From Bolinopsis microptera (taxonomy: Eukaryota > Ctenophora > Tentaculata > Lobata > Bolinopsidae), in the NCBI RefSeq assembly GCF_026151205.1, contig NC_087075.1:3322359-3386358 (forward strand): a stretch of 64,000 nucleotides of DNA, written 5' to 3'. Every line of letters starts with the position of its first letter. Position 1 is the first letter of the stretch. Below are positions 12,709-23,828 of this stretch, piece after piece. Under the pieces are notes generated by a model. That model saw only the letters and a program-made list of their open reading frames with translations. It was not told the origin of the DNA and ran no database searches. The position numbers and the translations under genes were made by a program.

Positions 12709-14693
12709 TTACATTTCGGAAAGCAGCGTGGGTTTCAGAGTTCCGACTCCACTTGAGGATATGCTCCTGATAGCGTAATCCAGTTTCTTTATATTTGGGA
12801 TAACCTCCGAAACAGAAACCATGTCCCCCTCCGCCGCTTTTGTGGTGATGTAGAATGGCTTCAGTACCGCAATAGCTTTGGGCAGAAGATCCCAATCGTG
12901 AGGAGTCATCTGCAAAATTCTGTTGATCAATACTTAGCCTGTACATTGAGAAGTAAGCTAGGAATTAGGAGGTCCAGCGGACAAGAATTTGTTCCAGTTA
13001 CATTCCAGGGACATTGATTCTCTAAACTTGATGTTAACTAGTGCTACTCAGAAAATGAGAGATGAGTCAAAAGAGCTGCATGTAAACTGACCTGTTGAGA
13101 TGCAGACAACGATAACTCTGCATTTTGAGCGGTGATTGTTATTGCATATTTTTTATTCTGAAAGGCCTGGAACATCATGTAATAACTGTTCCATCTCGTG
13201 TCCACTGCAACTGGTCTGATGAGAGTTGCCTCTACTGCTTGATTTTCATTCAGTAGACGTTTACCTGCATGTGCGGGATAGTTTAACATATGATAGTTAA
13301 GAAATGATAAACGCAAGTCGTAACAACTTAACAATGATAGTTTTGCCAAGATTATGTCACTCAACGAACATGTACCTACGGCAACATTTTAATCAAACGT
13401 TATTAATGTGTACATTTCAGTAAGAAAATATTTTGAATCAGCCGTTATTATCAGATTAAGTATGTGACAATGAAATCATCAAACAGAAAACCTAAGGTAA
13501 ATGTAGTGATTCTCACCTGCAGGGGTTCTAAACTCCTTGATAAGACTCTTGATCTTTTTGATAAGCCGGTTAACTCCACTTTGAGAAAAACAGAATTCTT
13601 TACGATGAGATTCAGTAGATGGAGAAAACAGGATCCAGGCGGACAAAGCCTTTTTCATGTTCGAAGCAGTGTCGCTGATAACGCAGTGAAGTTTCTCTTC
13701 GGACAGACCCCATGCCTGCAGTACAAATGACACATTGTTCTTTAACGAGTCACGTAATAATTTGTAATTAGAAACTATGTGGGCAGCTAACGGTTAATAT
13801 TTTCTACTATCAAAAAGCTAAGCGCACTCTGATGAACTCGAAATGAGCATGTATTTCGAATTTTACAATCTATATAGCATTGGCAGTCCTGAGTTCTGAG
13901 TTTGAACTTTGATCATGGGGTTAGAAATGACACAAATTAGATATATATATGAGCTAAATTATTCAGATTTAACGATAGAACTTACCGGTATGTGCTCGGT
14001 TATAGGGAAGGCATCTCAGTACAATAACTTTTCTTTCGAAGTTTGTAGTTACGAAGTGTATTATGACCCCCAAATAGGAATCCAGCGCTTTTGACAACCA
14101 AACATCACAGCTCAGACTGTAATCAGCTCCTTTCAGTCAATAAATTTCTTCAGTTTAAACTGTACTCTATCATATAATTCAGGAAACAGTTTTGTGCGCA
14201 CCACCTTCTCTGAGGGTATGTCAAACTTCTTGTTCAAACCTGAATGAGCCGGAAGTCAGATGATCTTAATTTATCTGTAAATAATTATCCAACAAATGAT
14301 TGTCAATCTGCTGCTAATTTACTTAATAGCAATCAATTTTATCATCACAAAGAACTCAATTGGAATTGTAATCTGGAGTCATCACAGCTCGAGCCTAGAA
14401 AAGTTGTTTTTTTATTGAGCTAAGTTATTAAAAACGTCCCAAATCAATCTTACCGTCAACAAACTGTTGAAATTGTTCATTCTCAACAGTCGTGTATGGG
14501 AGCATCTGATCAATAATTCATTTCAGGAGCAACTTTTTAGATCTTTTTGACGTTCATCAGTCTAGTAACAGTGGCGCCGCTCCAGACTGCCCCCAGTGTG
14601 GGCTGATTAGAAGTCTGATAGAAGCCAAGGACTCCAAATATGGACTTCCTCCAGGATCTGGCACAGTAAAGAATGTCCACACACCGGAAACAT
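12709..14693 (-). pseudogene. hAT-superfamily (ZBED-like) transposase, intron-containing, degraded
   Basis: On the minus strand the pieces join by GT/AG splice sites. There is a possible BED-finger start with 'VWTFF' near 14660-14690, then exons at 14517-14454 (MLPYTTVENEQFQQFVD), 14239-13986 (FDIPSEKVVRTKLFPELYDR, then CDVWLSKALDSYLGVIIHF), 13774-13517 (CVISDTASNMKKAL), 13264-13092 (VAVDTRWNSYYMMFQAF) and 12909-12709 (DWDLLPKAIAVLKPF). Phases agree at the joins (1-1 for the first three introns, 0-0 at the last). 'MLP...VE', 'IPS', 'D.W', 'SD.ASNM', 'DTRWNS' and 'LKPF..T' are hAT landmarks in the right order. A one-base frameshift near 14135, an in-frame stop before 14517, loss of the finger cysteines and absence of the C-terminal dimerisation region show that it is dead. 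The hAT assignment is firm; the exact family is not. Confidence 0.85.
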
Positions 14694-14847
14694 TCCTTTT
14701 GGATTGAGACATCCTAGCCTAAGGCATGTGACAAGCACCTGCAGCAAAGCACAGATTAGATTAGATTAGATTAGGAATAATGACATAAACATCATCACTA
14801 GTTTTAAACAATCTTTCTGATTTCCTCATTATCAGAACTGTGAACAT

Positions 14848-17800
14848 TTAATATTAGCCTGTACTGGCTCAATAAAATGTGACCTCCAGATCAGTAAATT
14901 TAGGGGTGCTGGAAGAGCTGCATAGAGTCCACTAGTATTTAATATTAGCCTGTACTGGCTCAATAAAATGTGACCTCCAGATCAGTAAAATTAAGGGTGC
15001 TGGAAGAGCTGCATAGAGTCCACTAGTATTTAATTATCCTGTACTGGCTCAATAAAATGTGACCTCCAGATCAGTTAAATTAGGGGTGCTGGAAGAGCTG
15101 CATAGAGTCCACTAGTATTTAATATTAGCCTGTACTGGCTCAATAAAATGTGACCTCCAGATCAGTAAAATTAGGGGTGCTGGAAGAGCTGCATAGAGTC
15201 CACTAGTATTTAATATTAGCCTGTACTGGCTCAATAAAATGTGACCTCCAGATCAGTAAAATTAAGGGTGCTGGAAGAGCTGCATAGAGTCCACTAGTAT
15301 TTAATATTAGCCTGTACTGGCTCAATAAAATGTGACCTCCAGATCAGTAAAATTAGGGGTGCTGGAAGAGCTGCATAGAGTCCACTAGTATTTAATATTA
15401 GCCTGTACTGGCTCAATAAAATGTGACCTCCAGATCAGTAAAATTAAGGGTGCTGGAAGAGCTGCATAGAGTCCACTAGTATTTAATATTAGCCTGTACT
15501 GGCTCAATAAAATGTGACCTCCAGATCAGTAAAATTAGGGGTGCTGGGAGAGCTGCATAGAGTCCACTAGTATTTAATATTAGCCTGTACTGGCTCAATA
15601 AAATGTGACCTCCAGATCAGTAAATTTAGGGGTGCTGGAAGAGCTGCATAGAGTCCACTAGTATTTAATATTAGCATGTACTGGCTCAAAAAAATGTGAC
15701 CTCCAGATCAGTAAAATTAGGGGTGCTGGAAGAGCTGCATAGAGTCCACTAGTATTTAATATTAGCCTGTACTGGCTCAATAAAATGTGACCTCCAGATC
15801 AGTAAAATTAGGGGTGCTGGAAGAGCTGCATAGAGTCCACTAGTATTTAATATTAGCCTGTACTGGCTCAATAAAATGTGACCTCCAGATCAGTAAATTT
15901 AGGGGTGCTGGAAGAGCTGCATAGAGTCCACTAGTATTTAATATTAGCCTGTACTGGCTCAATAAAATATGACCTCCAGATCAGTAAAATTAGGGGTGCT
16001 GGAAGAGCTGCATAGAGTCCACTAGTATTTGATATTAGCCTGTACTGGCTCAATAAAATGTGACCTCCAGATCAGTAAATTTAGGGGTGCTGGAAGAGCT
16101 GCATAGAGTCCACTAGTATTTAATATTAGCCTGTACTGGCTCAATAAAATGTGACCTCCAGATCAGTAAATTTAGGGGTGCTGGAAGAGCTGCATAGAGT
16201 CCACTAGTATTTAATATTAGCCTGTACTGGCTCAATAAAATGTGACCTCCAGATCAGTTAAATTAAGGGTGCTGGAAGAATTTGCATAGAGTCCACTAGT
16301 ATTTAATATTAGCATGTACTGGCTCAAAAAAATGTGACCTCCAGATCAGTAAAATTAGGGGTGCTGGAAGAGCTGCATAGAGTCCACTAGTATTTAATAT
16401 TAGCCTGTACTGGCTCAATAAAATGTGACCTCCAGATCAGTAAAATTAGGGGTGCTGGAAGAGCTGCATAGAGTCCACTAGTATTTAATATTAGCCTGTA
16501 CTGGCTCAATAAAATGTGACCTCCAGATCAGTAAATTTAGGGGTGCTGAAAGAGCTGCATAGAGTCCACTAGTATTTAATATTAGCCTGTACTGGCTCAA
16601 TAAAATGTGACCTCCAGATCAGTAAATTTAGGGGTGCTGGAAGAGCTGCATAGAGTCCACTAGTATTTAATATTAGCCTGTACTGGCTCAATAAAATGTG
16701 ACCTCCAGATCAGTAAAATTAGGGGTGCTGGAAGAGCTGCATAGAGTCCACTAGTATTTAATATTAGCCTGTACTGGCTCAATAAAATGTGACCTCCAGA
16801 TCAGTTAAATTAAGGGTGCTGGAAGAATTTGCATAGAGTCCACTAGTATTTAATATTAGCCTGTACTGGCTCAATAAAATATGACCTCCAGATCAGTAAA
16901 ATTAGGGGTGCTGAAAGAGCTGCATAGAGTCCACTAGTATTTAATATTAGCCTGTACTGGCTCAATAAAATGTGACCTCCAGATCAGTAAAATTAAGGGT
17001 GCTGGAAGAGCTGCATAGAGTCCACTAGTATTTAATATTAGTCTGTACTGGCTCAATAAAATATGACCTCCAGATCAGTAAAATTAGGGGTGCTGGAAGA
17101 GCTGCATAGAGTCCACTAGTATTTAATATTAGCCTGTACTGGCTCAATAAAATGTGACCTCCAGATCAGTAAATTTAGGGGTGCTGGAAGAGCTGCATAG
17201 AGTCCACTAGTATTTAATATTAGCCTGTACTGGCTCAATAAAATGTGACCTCCAGATCAGTAAAATTAGGGGTGCTGGAAGAGCTGCATAGAGTCCACTA
17301 GTATTTAATATTAGCCTGTACTGGCTCAATAAAAGGTGACCTCCAGATCAGTAAATTTAGGGGTGCTGGAAGAGCTGCATAGAGTCCACTAGTATTTAAT
17401 ATTAGCCTGTACTGGCTCAATAAAATGTGACCTCCAGATCAGTAAATTTAGGGGTGCTGGAAGAGCTGCATAGAGTCCACTAGTATTTAATATTAGCCTG
17501 TACTGGCTCAATAAAATATGACCTCCAGATCAGTAAAATTAGGGGTGCTGGAAGAGCTGCATAGAGTCCACTAGTATTTAATATTAGCCTGTACTGGCTC
17601 AATAAAATGTGACCTCCAGATCAGTAAATTTAGGGGTGCTGGAAGAGCTGCATAGAGTCCACTAGTATTTAATATTAGCCTGTACTGGCTCAATAAAATA
17701 TGACCTCCAGATCAGTAAAATTAGGGGTGCTGGAAGAGCTGCATAGAGTCCACTAGTATTTAATATTAGCCTGTACTGGCTCAATAAAATGTGACCTCCA

Positions 17801-18037
17801 GATCAGTTAAATTAGGGGTGCTGGAAGAGCTGCATAGAGTCCACTAGTATTTAATATTAGCCTGTACTGGCTCAATAAAATATGACCTCCAGATCAGTAA
17901 AATTAGGGGTGCTGGAAGAGCTGCATAGAGTCCACTAGTATTTAATATTAGCCTGTACTGGCTCAATAAAATGTGACCTCCAGATCAGTAAATTTAGGGG
18001 TGCTGGAAGAGCTGCATAGAGTCCACTAGTATTTAAT
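14848..18037 (+). repeat. 92-bp minisatellite, ~34.6 copies
   Basis: The unit starts at 'taatattagcctgtactggc' and ends at 'gtccactagtattt'. Copies are more than 95% alike. Marker variants (taaaattaagg, taaaattagggg, taaatttagggg, aatatgacc, ggaagaatttgcat) give higher-order order. Two-unit alternation (~184 bp) shows at about 15160-15560 and again at about 17500-18000. Rare variants recur about 545 bp apart (near 16279 and 16826) and 640 bp apart (near 15672 and 16312), marking multi-unit duplications. A short AGATT microsatellite lies just upstream at about 14753-14775. The period is not a multiple of three and no frame runs through, so it is non-coding. Confidence 0.97.
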
Positions 18038-18700
18038 ATTGGCCCCAAAAAAGCGGTCCTGGTCCATGGTCGAGCCTTGGCTTTAACGAGTTGGAAGCAA
18101 CCAGAGAGATGGTTAGATGTATAAATTTGGGGATTGAAGTGGTTTGCAATAACCAGAGAGATGTTAAACAAATTGAACAACAGGTTGAACAAAAAAGCAT
18201 GTGTAAAAAGTTATCGAGTGATAAAATAGGACAAAGGAGAAAGCATAGATATGATCTTAGGCAGCTAGACGCCAGCTAGCTCATCGCGGTGTCACATGAC
18301 TTTAATACCACGATATCATTGGTCATCTATATATCCAATGCGAAATATAAATATAGCGCGTTTTTCATGAATTAGTAGCGCCGTACAAAAATTAAGCAGT
18401 TTGGAACAAAATTACAAGTTTTCAGTTTACAGAAATATTGAAACATTTCAATTTTGTTTGCATGGAGGTTCTAATGACTTAATAAAGTCGTTTAGATAAT
18501 AAAAATACTACAAAGATACCAAGTAAACTCACAAATATTGCAACTTGGTTAAAAACAATGCATTTAACTGTTTTGGTGGCGCGCGCGCGCCATCTCAGTC
18601 AATTACTCCCATATTTGGTCAAATAGGATAATAGGGACGCAGAATATGCGTCCCTCTAAAAAGTCCGATTCCCTTCATGGTATGCCCCTTTTTCCGCCTT

Positions 18701-19205
18701 CGGCGGCGCGCGCTTCGCGCGCGAAAAGTGGCATGCAACGTATGTCAACTCAAAACGGCAGCTTTTACTGATTTGCTCGCCCAAAAATTATTACGTGTTT
18801 TGGGTTTTTACGGTTTTGCAGCGGAATAAAACGGTTTGGTTTTTTATAGAAAACATAAATCCCAACTTTAATCATAACACTGAAGCTATTTAAAAATCTA
18901 ACCACAACCTTGACGGATGTAACTCGTCTAAATTTCTTCGAAGTAGCGCGCGCCGTTTTCTTCTCGATGGCAAGTGCTACGATGGCAAGTGCTACAAAGT
19001 AGCGCGCGCCGGTCCAGATCATTAACAATGGTCCCGGTCAAAATAATTGGTAGCCCATAACTCTCCAGGGAACCATTTTGTCCTACGTTATGTGAGATGA
19101 TTCGGAATTAGCGTCCAACAATACACTAATCTTCATTATTCTTTTACAGGAATTTTCTTGACATACGTTGCATGCCACTTTTCGCGCGCGAAGCGCGCGC
19201 CGCCG
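18701..19205. mobile_element. 505-bp GC-ended MITE-like element with 48-bp perfect inverted ends
   Basis: The left end (18701-18748) starts CGGCGGCGCGCGCTTCGCGC and runs to GGCATGCAACGTATGTCAA. The right end (19158-19205) is its exact reverse complement over 48 bp. The G+C-rich tips contain CGCGCG runs in otherwise AT-rich DNA. No transposase frame is present between them. I see no clear target duplication, so insertion as a transposon is inferred from the inverted ends only. Confidence 0.75.
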
Positions 19206-19974
19206 TAACATGTATCAAGAATTTTCCAAAATTTGGGCCAGCGATTTAGTGGGAGCGCAAAACGACAAAAGAAGTAAAAGAAATTCGGTATTATATAAAG
19301 ATTCACCGGCCTTACATAAAGGTTTCACATAGCCATGTGCCTACGCGTACTGCGTGACGCGCTTGTTTCACAAGTAGGATAGCCGCCTACGGCGGTCGCG
19401 CGCTACTGCAAGCGAGAGGGCTCTGGTTAGAGCAACATAAAGGTGTAACTGCTTTACCATCGTAAATCGAGAGAAGTAGAGGAAGAGGTTAGGAAGTTTA
19501 AAGGCTATGAGTAGTGGCGTAACGTTACTTTTAGACTCCCCCGCTCCTTTCAAAAAGTGCTCCCCTTTCTGGAGCGCGCTCTCTTTGATCGCAAGATTTG
19601 TCTGTGGTCTGAGGGCCATCGAACTCGATGATCGACGCCACAGTTTGTAAATTTTAAATTATTATATGTAGTCAAGGGATGCTCGATGAATACAATAAAA
19701 TTTTTTAATAAGTTAGCCAGCTACATTTTTGTTTTAATTATGTCAAAGAATAAAAATTGTATTCTATGATGAATTTTGTTAAAATTTGAAATTAAAACGC
19801 GCGTTAGTTTGTTATCGCTACGCCGCGCATTTCATCTAAACTGGTTTTAAATTATGTTGTTTACAAGAATCGATCGCTTGTCAGAACATCCCGATTTGTA
19901 TTTTGTTTGACCATTGTTAATGATCTGGCCCGGCGCGCGCTACTTCGAAGAAATTTAGACGAGTAACATCTGTC
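18912..19974. repeat. Second, overlapping inverted repeat pair (18912-19033 and 19909-19974)
   Basis: 19909-19974 ('gaccattgttaatgatctgg' onward) is the reverse complement of 18912-19033, except that the left copy holds about 57 extra bases. The extra bases consist of a duplicated 'gtagcacttgccatc' bounded by the direct repeat ggcgcgcgctact. The short arm therefore looks like a clean deletion, or the long arm a duplication, at that direct repeat. The left arm lies inside the 505-bp element, so the two structures overlap. Confidence 0.8.
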
Positions 19975-20869
19975 AATATTTGGTCAATCATTATATCAGA
20001 ATCCAAAATCCATATGTTGGTTCGGTCGCAAAGTGTAAACTTTCAGTTATTAGTACCAATCATAAATTGATTCTAATTAATTATTAATTCAAACACTTCC
20101 TTTTGTTTGTGACTTGTCAAATACCAATTGGCAGTGCAAATTAAATAATACTAAAATTCAAAGCTTTGTGGCTTGTGCAGACAGTAAAAGCCAGAAATCA
20201 AAATGGTGTGCTCTGTGTGCTCTTCCGAAATGTGATTTTTGTGAATCGCGTACTGGCTACTGCATACTGTACAATTTATTTAAAATCTTTGAAGTTTAAA
20301 ACTGGTTACTGGAGAATGCAGTTGGCCAGCTACTAGAGATGTATTTTGGGGGGGGGGGGGGGGGGGGGGAAGATATGGAGATATAAAATGGACAATTATA
20401 GCCAATAGAGTGGATATTATGTCATATGATGAGGGCTGATTACCGATTTAGATCTTGAATAGTTCAAGTTTAAAGGGAAATAGACAAATACCCGAGTGAT
20501 GAAGTATAATTGTAAAGTGGTGCAGAGGAAACGTACCCTTGCTAATAGATTTGACTGCCACCAACACCATTATCAAACTCGAAAGAAAGGCTACTACTTA
20601 GTAGCGTGTTACCGATTTGTTGTAAATTGTAAGATTGGAAATTGTTTTTGTAGTACTAGTCTGTGTGCCTTGTGCGTCGTGCATTTTTGAAGTATCTTAG
20701 CTCAATAGGCAATATAATGATCATCACTATTCACTCTACGACCTTTTGGCTAGATTATTAATTAATTAAAATTGAAATTTAAAAACACCACTATTAAGCG
20801 TACACTTTTACTCAGCAGTGTCACTACAACTAGTTTACAAAAATACTTTTAAAACTATATATCAAAAGC
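19206..20869. other. Gene-less stretch with GC palindromes and a G-run
   Basis: There are short palindromes such as 'gccgcctacggcgg' near 19381 and a G-run of about 21 near 20349-20369. Small ORFs (19368-19619 minus, 20114-20299 plus, 20496-20690 plus) are unrecognised and lack convincing features. Confidence 0.5.
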
Positions 20870-20955
20870 AAAATAAAGTTCTATGTATAAATTCGTTCAT
20901 AAAACTTCCAAAAAGCTAATATAATTTAGATAAGTCAAAGAGAGGGTTAAAATTA

Positions 20956-23769
20956 TTAATAAAACATTTTTGCTACCTCAGTGTCAGATAAAGTAAACAA
21001 ATAAGTCTTCAGTGCGGACTTAAACGCCTCAACAGAATAACATTGTTTAACTGAGTCTGGTAGTGCATTAAAAACTCGTGGACCAACCACACTAAAACTA
21101 CGATCACCAAAACCCTTGGTTGAACGATAAGGGACTATGAGCCTAACAGTGTGTCCATGGTGAGCATACTTAAACATATCTTGAAGGTACAGTGGCGCTA
21201 TTCCATTAATAGCCTTAAAAGATAGGAGACATATTTTAAAAATCACTCTTTTAGGTATATTAAGCCAGTGCAATTTATCAAGATCGTCGCCTAGGTGATC
21301 AAATTTATATTTTCCAGTTACTGCTTTTGCACAGGCATTTTGAATAAGCTGTAGTTGATGTATGAGGTACTTGGAGATGCCGTAAAACATGGCGTTACAG
21401 TAGTCCAAACAAGAAACAACGAGGCTATTAACAATTGTCTTAAGCTGTTTTGTAGTCAGCAGAAACCTTATCTTAGTGAGGTTGCGTAGTGTTAGGAAAC
21501 ATTTCTTCTTCAACTCAACAACATGGTTGCTCATAGTAAGCCCAGAGTCCATATGTATCCCAAGATTCTTAACTGTGCTCACAAATCGAATAGTTGTGTC
21601 ACTCCCAAAATTCACTCCCTTTATATTGATCTCTCGTAGGACGGACATAGGACCAAAAACGATTATCTGTGTTTTACTGTCATTCATTGCTAGAAAGTAT
21701 TTTTTCATCCAAGCTCTAATAGATGCAAAGCATCCCCTGAGCTTAGAGAGTAACGTTTCGCACTGGTTGATGGGTTTAAATCTCTTTAAGATCTGGTGGT
21801 CATCTGCATACCCATAAATTGTGAAGTCCATTCCTTGTACAAATCTATAGATGGATCTGATATAAAGGTTAAACAGAACAGGTCCCAGAACTGAGCCCTG
21901 AGGAACACCAAACTTAATAACTATTTCTTCAGAGAGAGTAGAACCAAGTCGAATTCTCTGAGCACGACCTTTTAGAAAGCTAGTAAACCATTTTAACACA
22001 GTGCCCCTTAGTCCTATCTCCTTCATGAGAATGTTCAGTAAGACATCATGGTCTACAGTATCAAACGCCGCCGATAGGTCAAGCATCATGACAACTGTAG
22101 CACTCTTTTCATCTGATGCAACTAGAAGATCATTCCATATTCTGATCAATAATGTTTCTGTGCTGAAGGTCTTCTTGTATGCAGACTGTTCTGGGCAGTG
22201 GAGATTATGCTTATCTAAGTGATCGTTTAGGCGCTTTAACACCACTCTCTCGATTAGCTTCCCAAGGAAAGTGAGGTTTGAGACAGGGCGAAAGTTTTTC
22301 AAGACATTAGGATCAAGAGAGTTACTTTTCAGGAGGGGAACAATATCAGCAAGTTTGACTCCGTCCATTGAACCTTGAGATAAGGATGCATTAACAATCT
22401 GTAGAAGTAATGGTAGCAGAATGCTGATGTTCTCTTTAAGCAGTGTAGTAGGTAAGATGTCAGAAGGTGAACATTTGATACCAAACTCGTCAATGATTTC
22501 CTTTAGCTCATCTAATGTGACAGGTTCAAAGGTAGACCAGTGGTAGGATTCGGGAGCTTCAGCAGAAGAGTCTGATGGAAGAGTAAACCGATCATGATCC
22601 ATATCTTTCCTAATGTTATCAATCTTAGATGTAAAGTAGGCGTTAAAGTCTGCTGCTAGCTTTGGAAGATCATCTGTGTAATCTGGCAGAGGATTAGATT
22701 GTTTACGGTCTAAATTTCTATTGACCAGCTGCCACAAAGTTCTTGGGTTGCCTTTAGAGTTTTCTACCATATTCTTAAAGTACTCCTTCTTCTTCAGATC
22801 AGCCATTTTAGAACATTCTGAGCTGATGTCTCTAAACATGATTTTATCTTCAAGCGTTGCTGTTGGTTTACGAGTTTTTGCCTCGGCTTTTCTTCTCAGC
22901 TTTCTGTAGTCCCTGTATTCATTATCAAACCAAGGTGCAGAATCAATAACAGATACCTTCTTGGAGACTATTGGAGCATGCTCATCTAGGAGTTCAGCAC
23001 ACAAGTCGTTCAAGTTGGCAACAGATGCACTCATATCAGTAGTTCCAATTTTCCCAAGATCAATCAAGTTTACTATATCGAAGAGATCACTGGTAAATTG
23101 GTCATCATCCACAGTCTTCAAATTTCTGTAAGTGATATCTTTAAAATATTTCTTTTCGAATTCCAAAGAGAAGTCACAATAGACTGGAAAATGATCTGAT
23201 CCATGCCTATTCACACTATCAACCAAAACCTTGCATTGAAGCTGATTCTTGATAGAGAAGCAGAAGATTTGGTCTAGTGATCCACCAGCAACATGGGTTG
23301 GTTCATTAACATGATGATTAAATCCGTAAGACAGAAATAAGTCAAGCGTCTTCCTAACAAGCTTGTCATTCTTATTCTCAAAATGAATGTTCAAGTCCCC
23401 AGCAATGACGAGACAATCACACTTCATGGTGATGGCTGACAGAAGTAAATCAAGTTCCTGATGAAAGATAGAGGAGAGATAACCAGGTCGATACAAAGAG
23501 ACAAACATGACCTTAGTGCCTGTTGCTGTTTTGATTGATGCAGCTGTGTACTCAAATGTAGAGAAAGTAGCAGAGCATTGGAACTGAGACATTGAGTATT
23601 CTCCCCTAAACAACAAAGCAGTTCCACCACCTTTTTTGTCTTTCCTGAAATTATGTATGATTCTGTAACCGTAAGACTTAATAATTGCAGTGGTGGGGCA
23701 GTTAACATCTGTTAGCCAAGTTTCACAGAATGCAGCAATATCAATGCTTTTGTCTGATAAGTTGCACAT
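20956..23769 (-). CDS. LINE ORF2 protein: APE-type endonuclease and reverse transcriptase
   Basis: 937 codons from the first ATG. Endonuclease signatures are E16 (ETWL), GDLN at 124-127, and S191-D192-H193. RT signatures are FRPVSNLTFL at 493-502, motif A LDLSAAFD ending at D570, GVPQGS at 621-626, and the catalytic YADD at 654-657. The protein nicks target DNA and copies the element RNA at the break. The endonuclease begins upstream of this ATG: the same frame stays open to a TAA at 23878-23880 and reads FFLFNPWSLVNKVNDIM, the usual start of the fold. This suggests the true ORF2 product is made by frameshifting or reinitiation from ORF1. No stop or frameshift interrupts it. Confidence 0.95.
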   Translation of the reverse strand: MCNLSDKSIDIAAFCETWLTDVNCPTTAIIKSYGYRIIHNFRKDKKGGGTALLFRGEYSMSQFQCSATFSTFEYTAASIKTATGTKVMFVSLYRPGYLSSIFHQELDLLLSAITMKCDCLVIAGDLNIHFENKNDKLVRKTLDLFLSYGFNHHVNEPTHVAGGSLDQIFCFSIKNQLQCKVLVDSVNRHGSDHFPVYCDFSLEFEKKYFKDITYRNLKTVDDDQFTSDLFDIVNLIDLGKIGTTDMSASVANLNDLCAELLDEHAPIVSKKVSVIDSAPWFDNEYRDYRKLRRKAEAKTRKPTATLEDKIMFRDISSECSKMADLKKKEYFKNMVENSKGNPRTLWQLVNRNLDRKQSNPLPDYTDDLPKLAADFNAYFTSKIDNIRKDMDHDRFTLPSDSSAEAPESYHWSTFEPVTLDELKEIIDEFGIKCSPSDILPTTLLKENISILLPLLLQIVNASLSQGSMDGVKLADIVPLLKSNSLDPNVLKNFRPVSNLTFLGKLIERVVLKRLNDHLDKHNLHCPEQSAYKKTFSTETLLIRIWNDLLVASDEKSATVVMMLDLSAAFDTVDHDVLLNILMKEIGLRGTVLKWFTSFLKGRAQRIRLGSTLSEEIVIKFGVPQGSVLGPVLFNLYIRSIYRFVQGMDFTIYGYADDHQILKRFKPINQCETLLSKLRGCFASIRAWMKKYFLAMNDSKTQIIVFGPMSVLREINIKGVNFGSDTTIRFVSTVKNLGIHMDSGLTMSNHVVELKKKCFLTLRNLTKIRFLLTTKQLKTIVNSLVVSCLDYCNAMFYGISKYLIHQLQLIQNACAKAVTGKYKFDHLGDDLDKLHWLNIPKRVIFKICLLSFKAINGIAPLYLQDMFKYAHHGHTVRLIVPYRSTKGFGDRSFSVVGPRVFNALPDSVKQCYSVEAFKSALKTYLFTLSDTEVAKMFY

Positions 23770-23828
23770 AATATCGTTTACTTTGTTAACAAGTGACCAT
23801 GGATTGAAAAGGAAGAATTTCAGACAGC

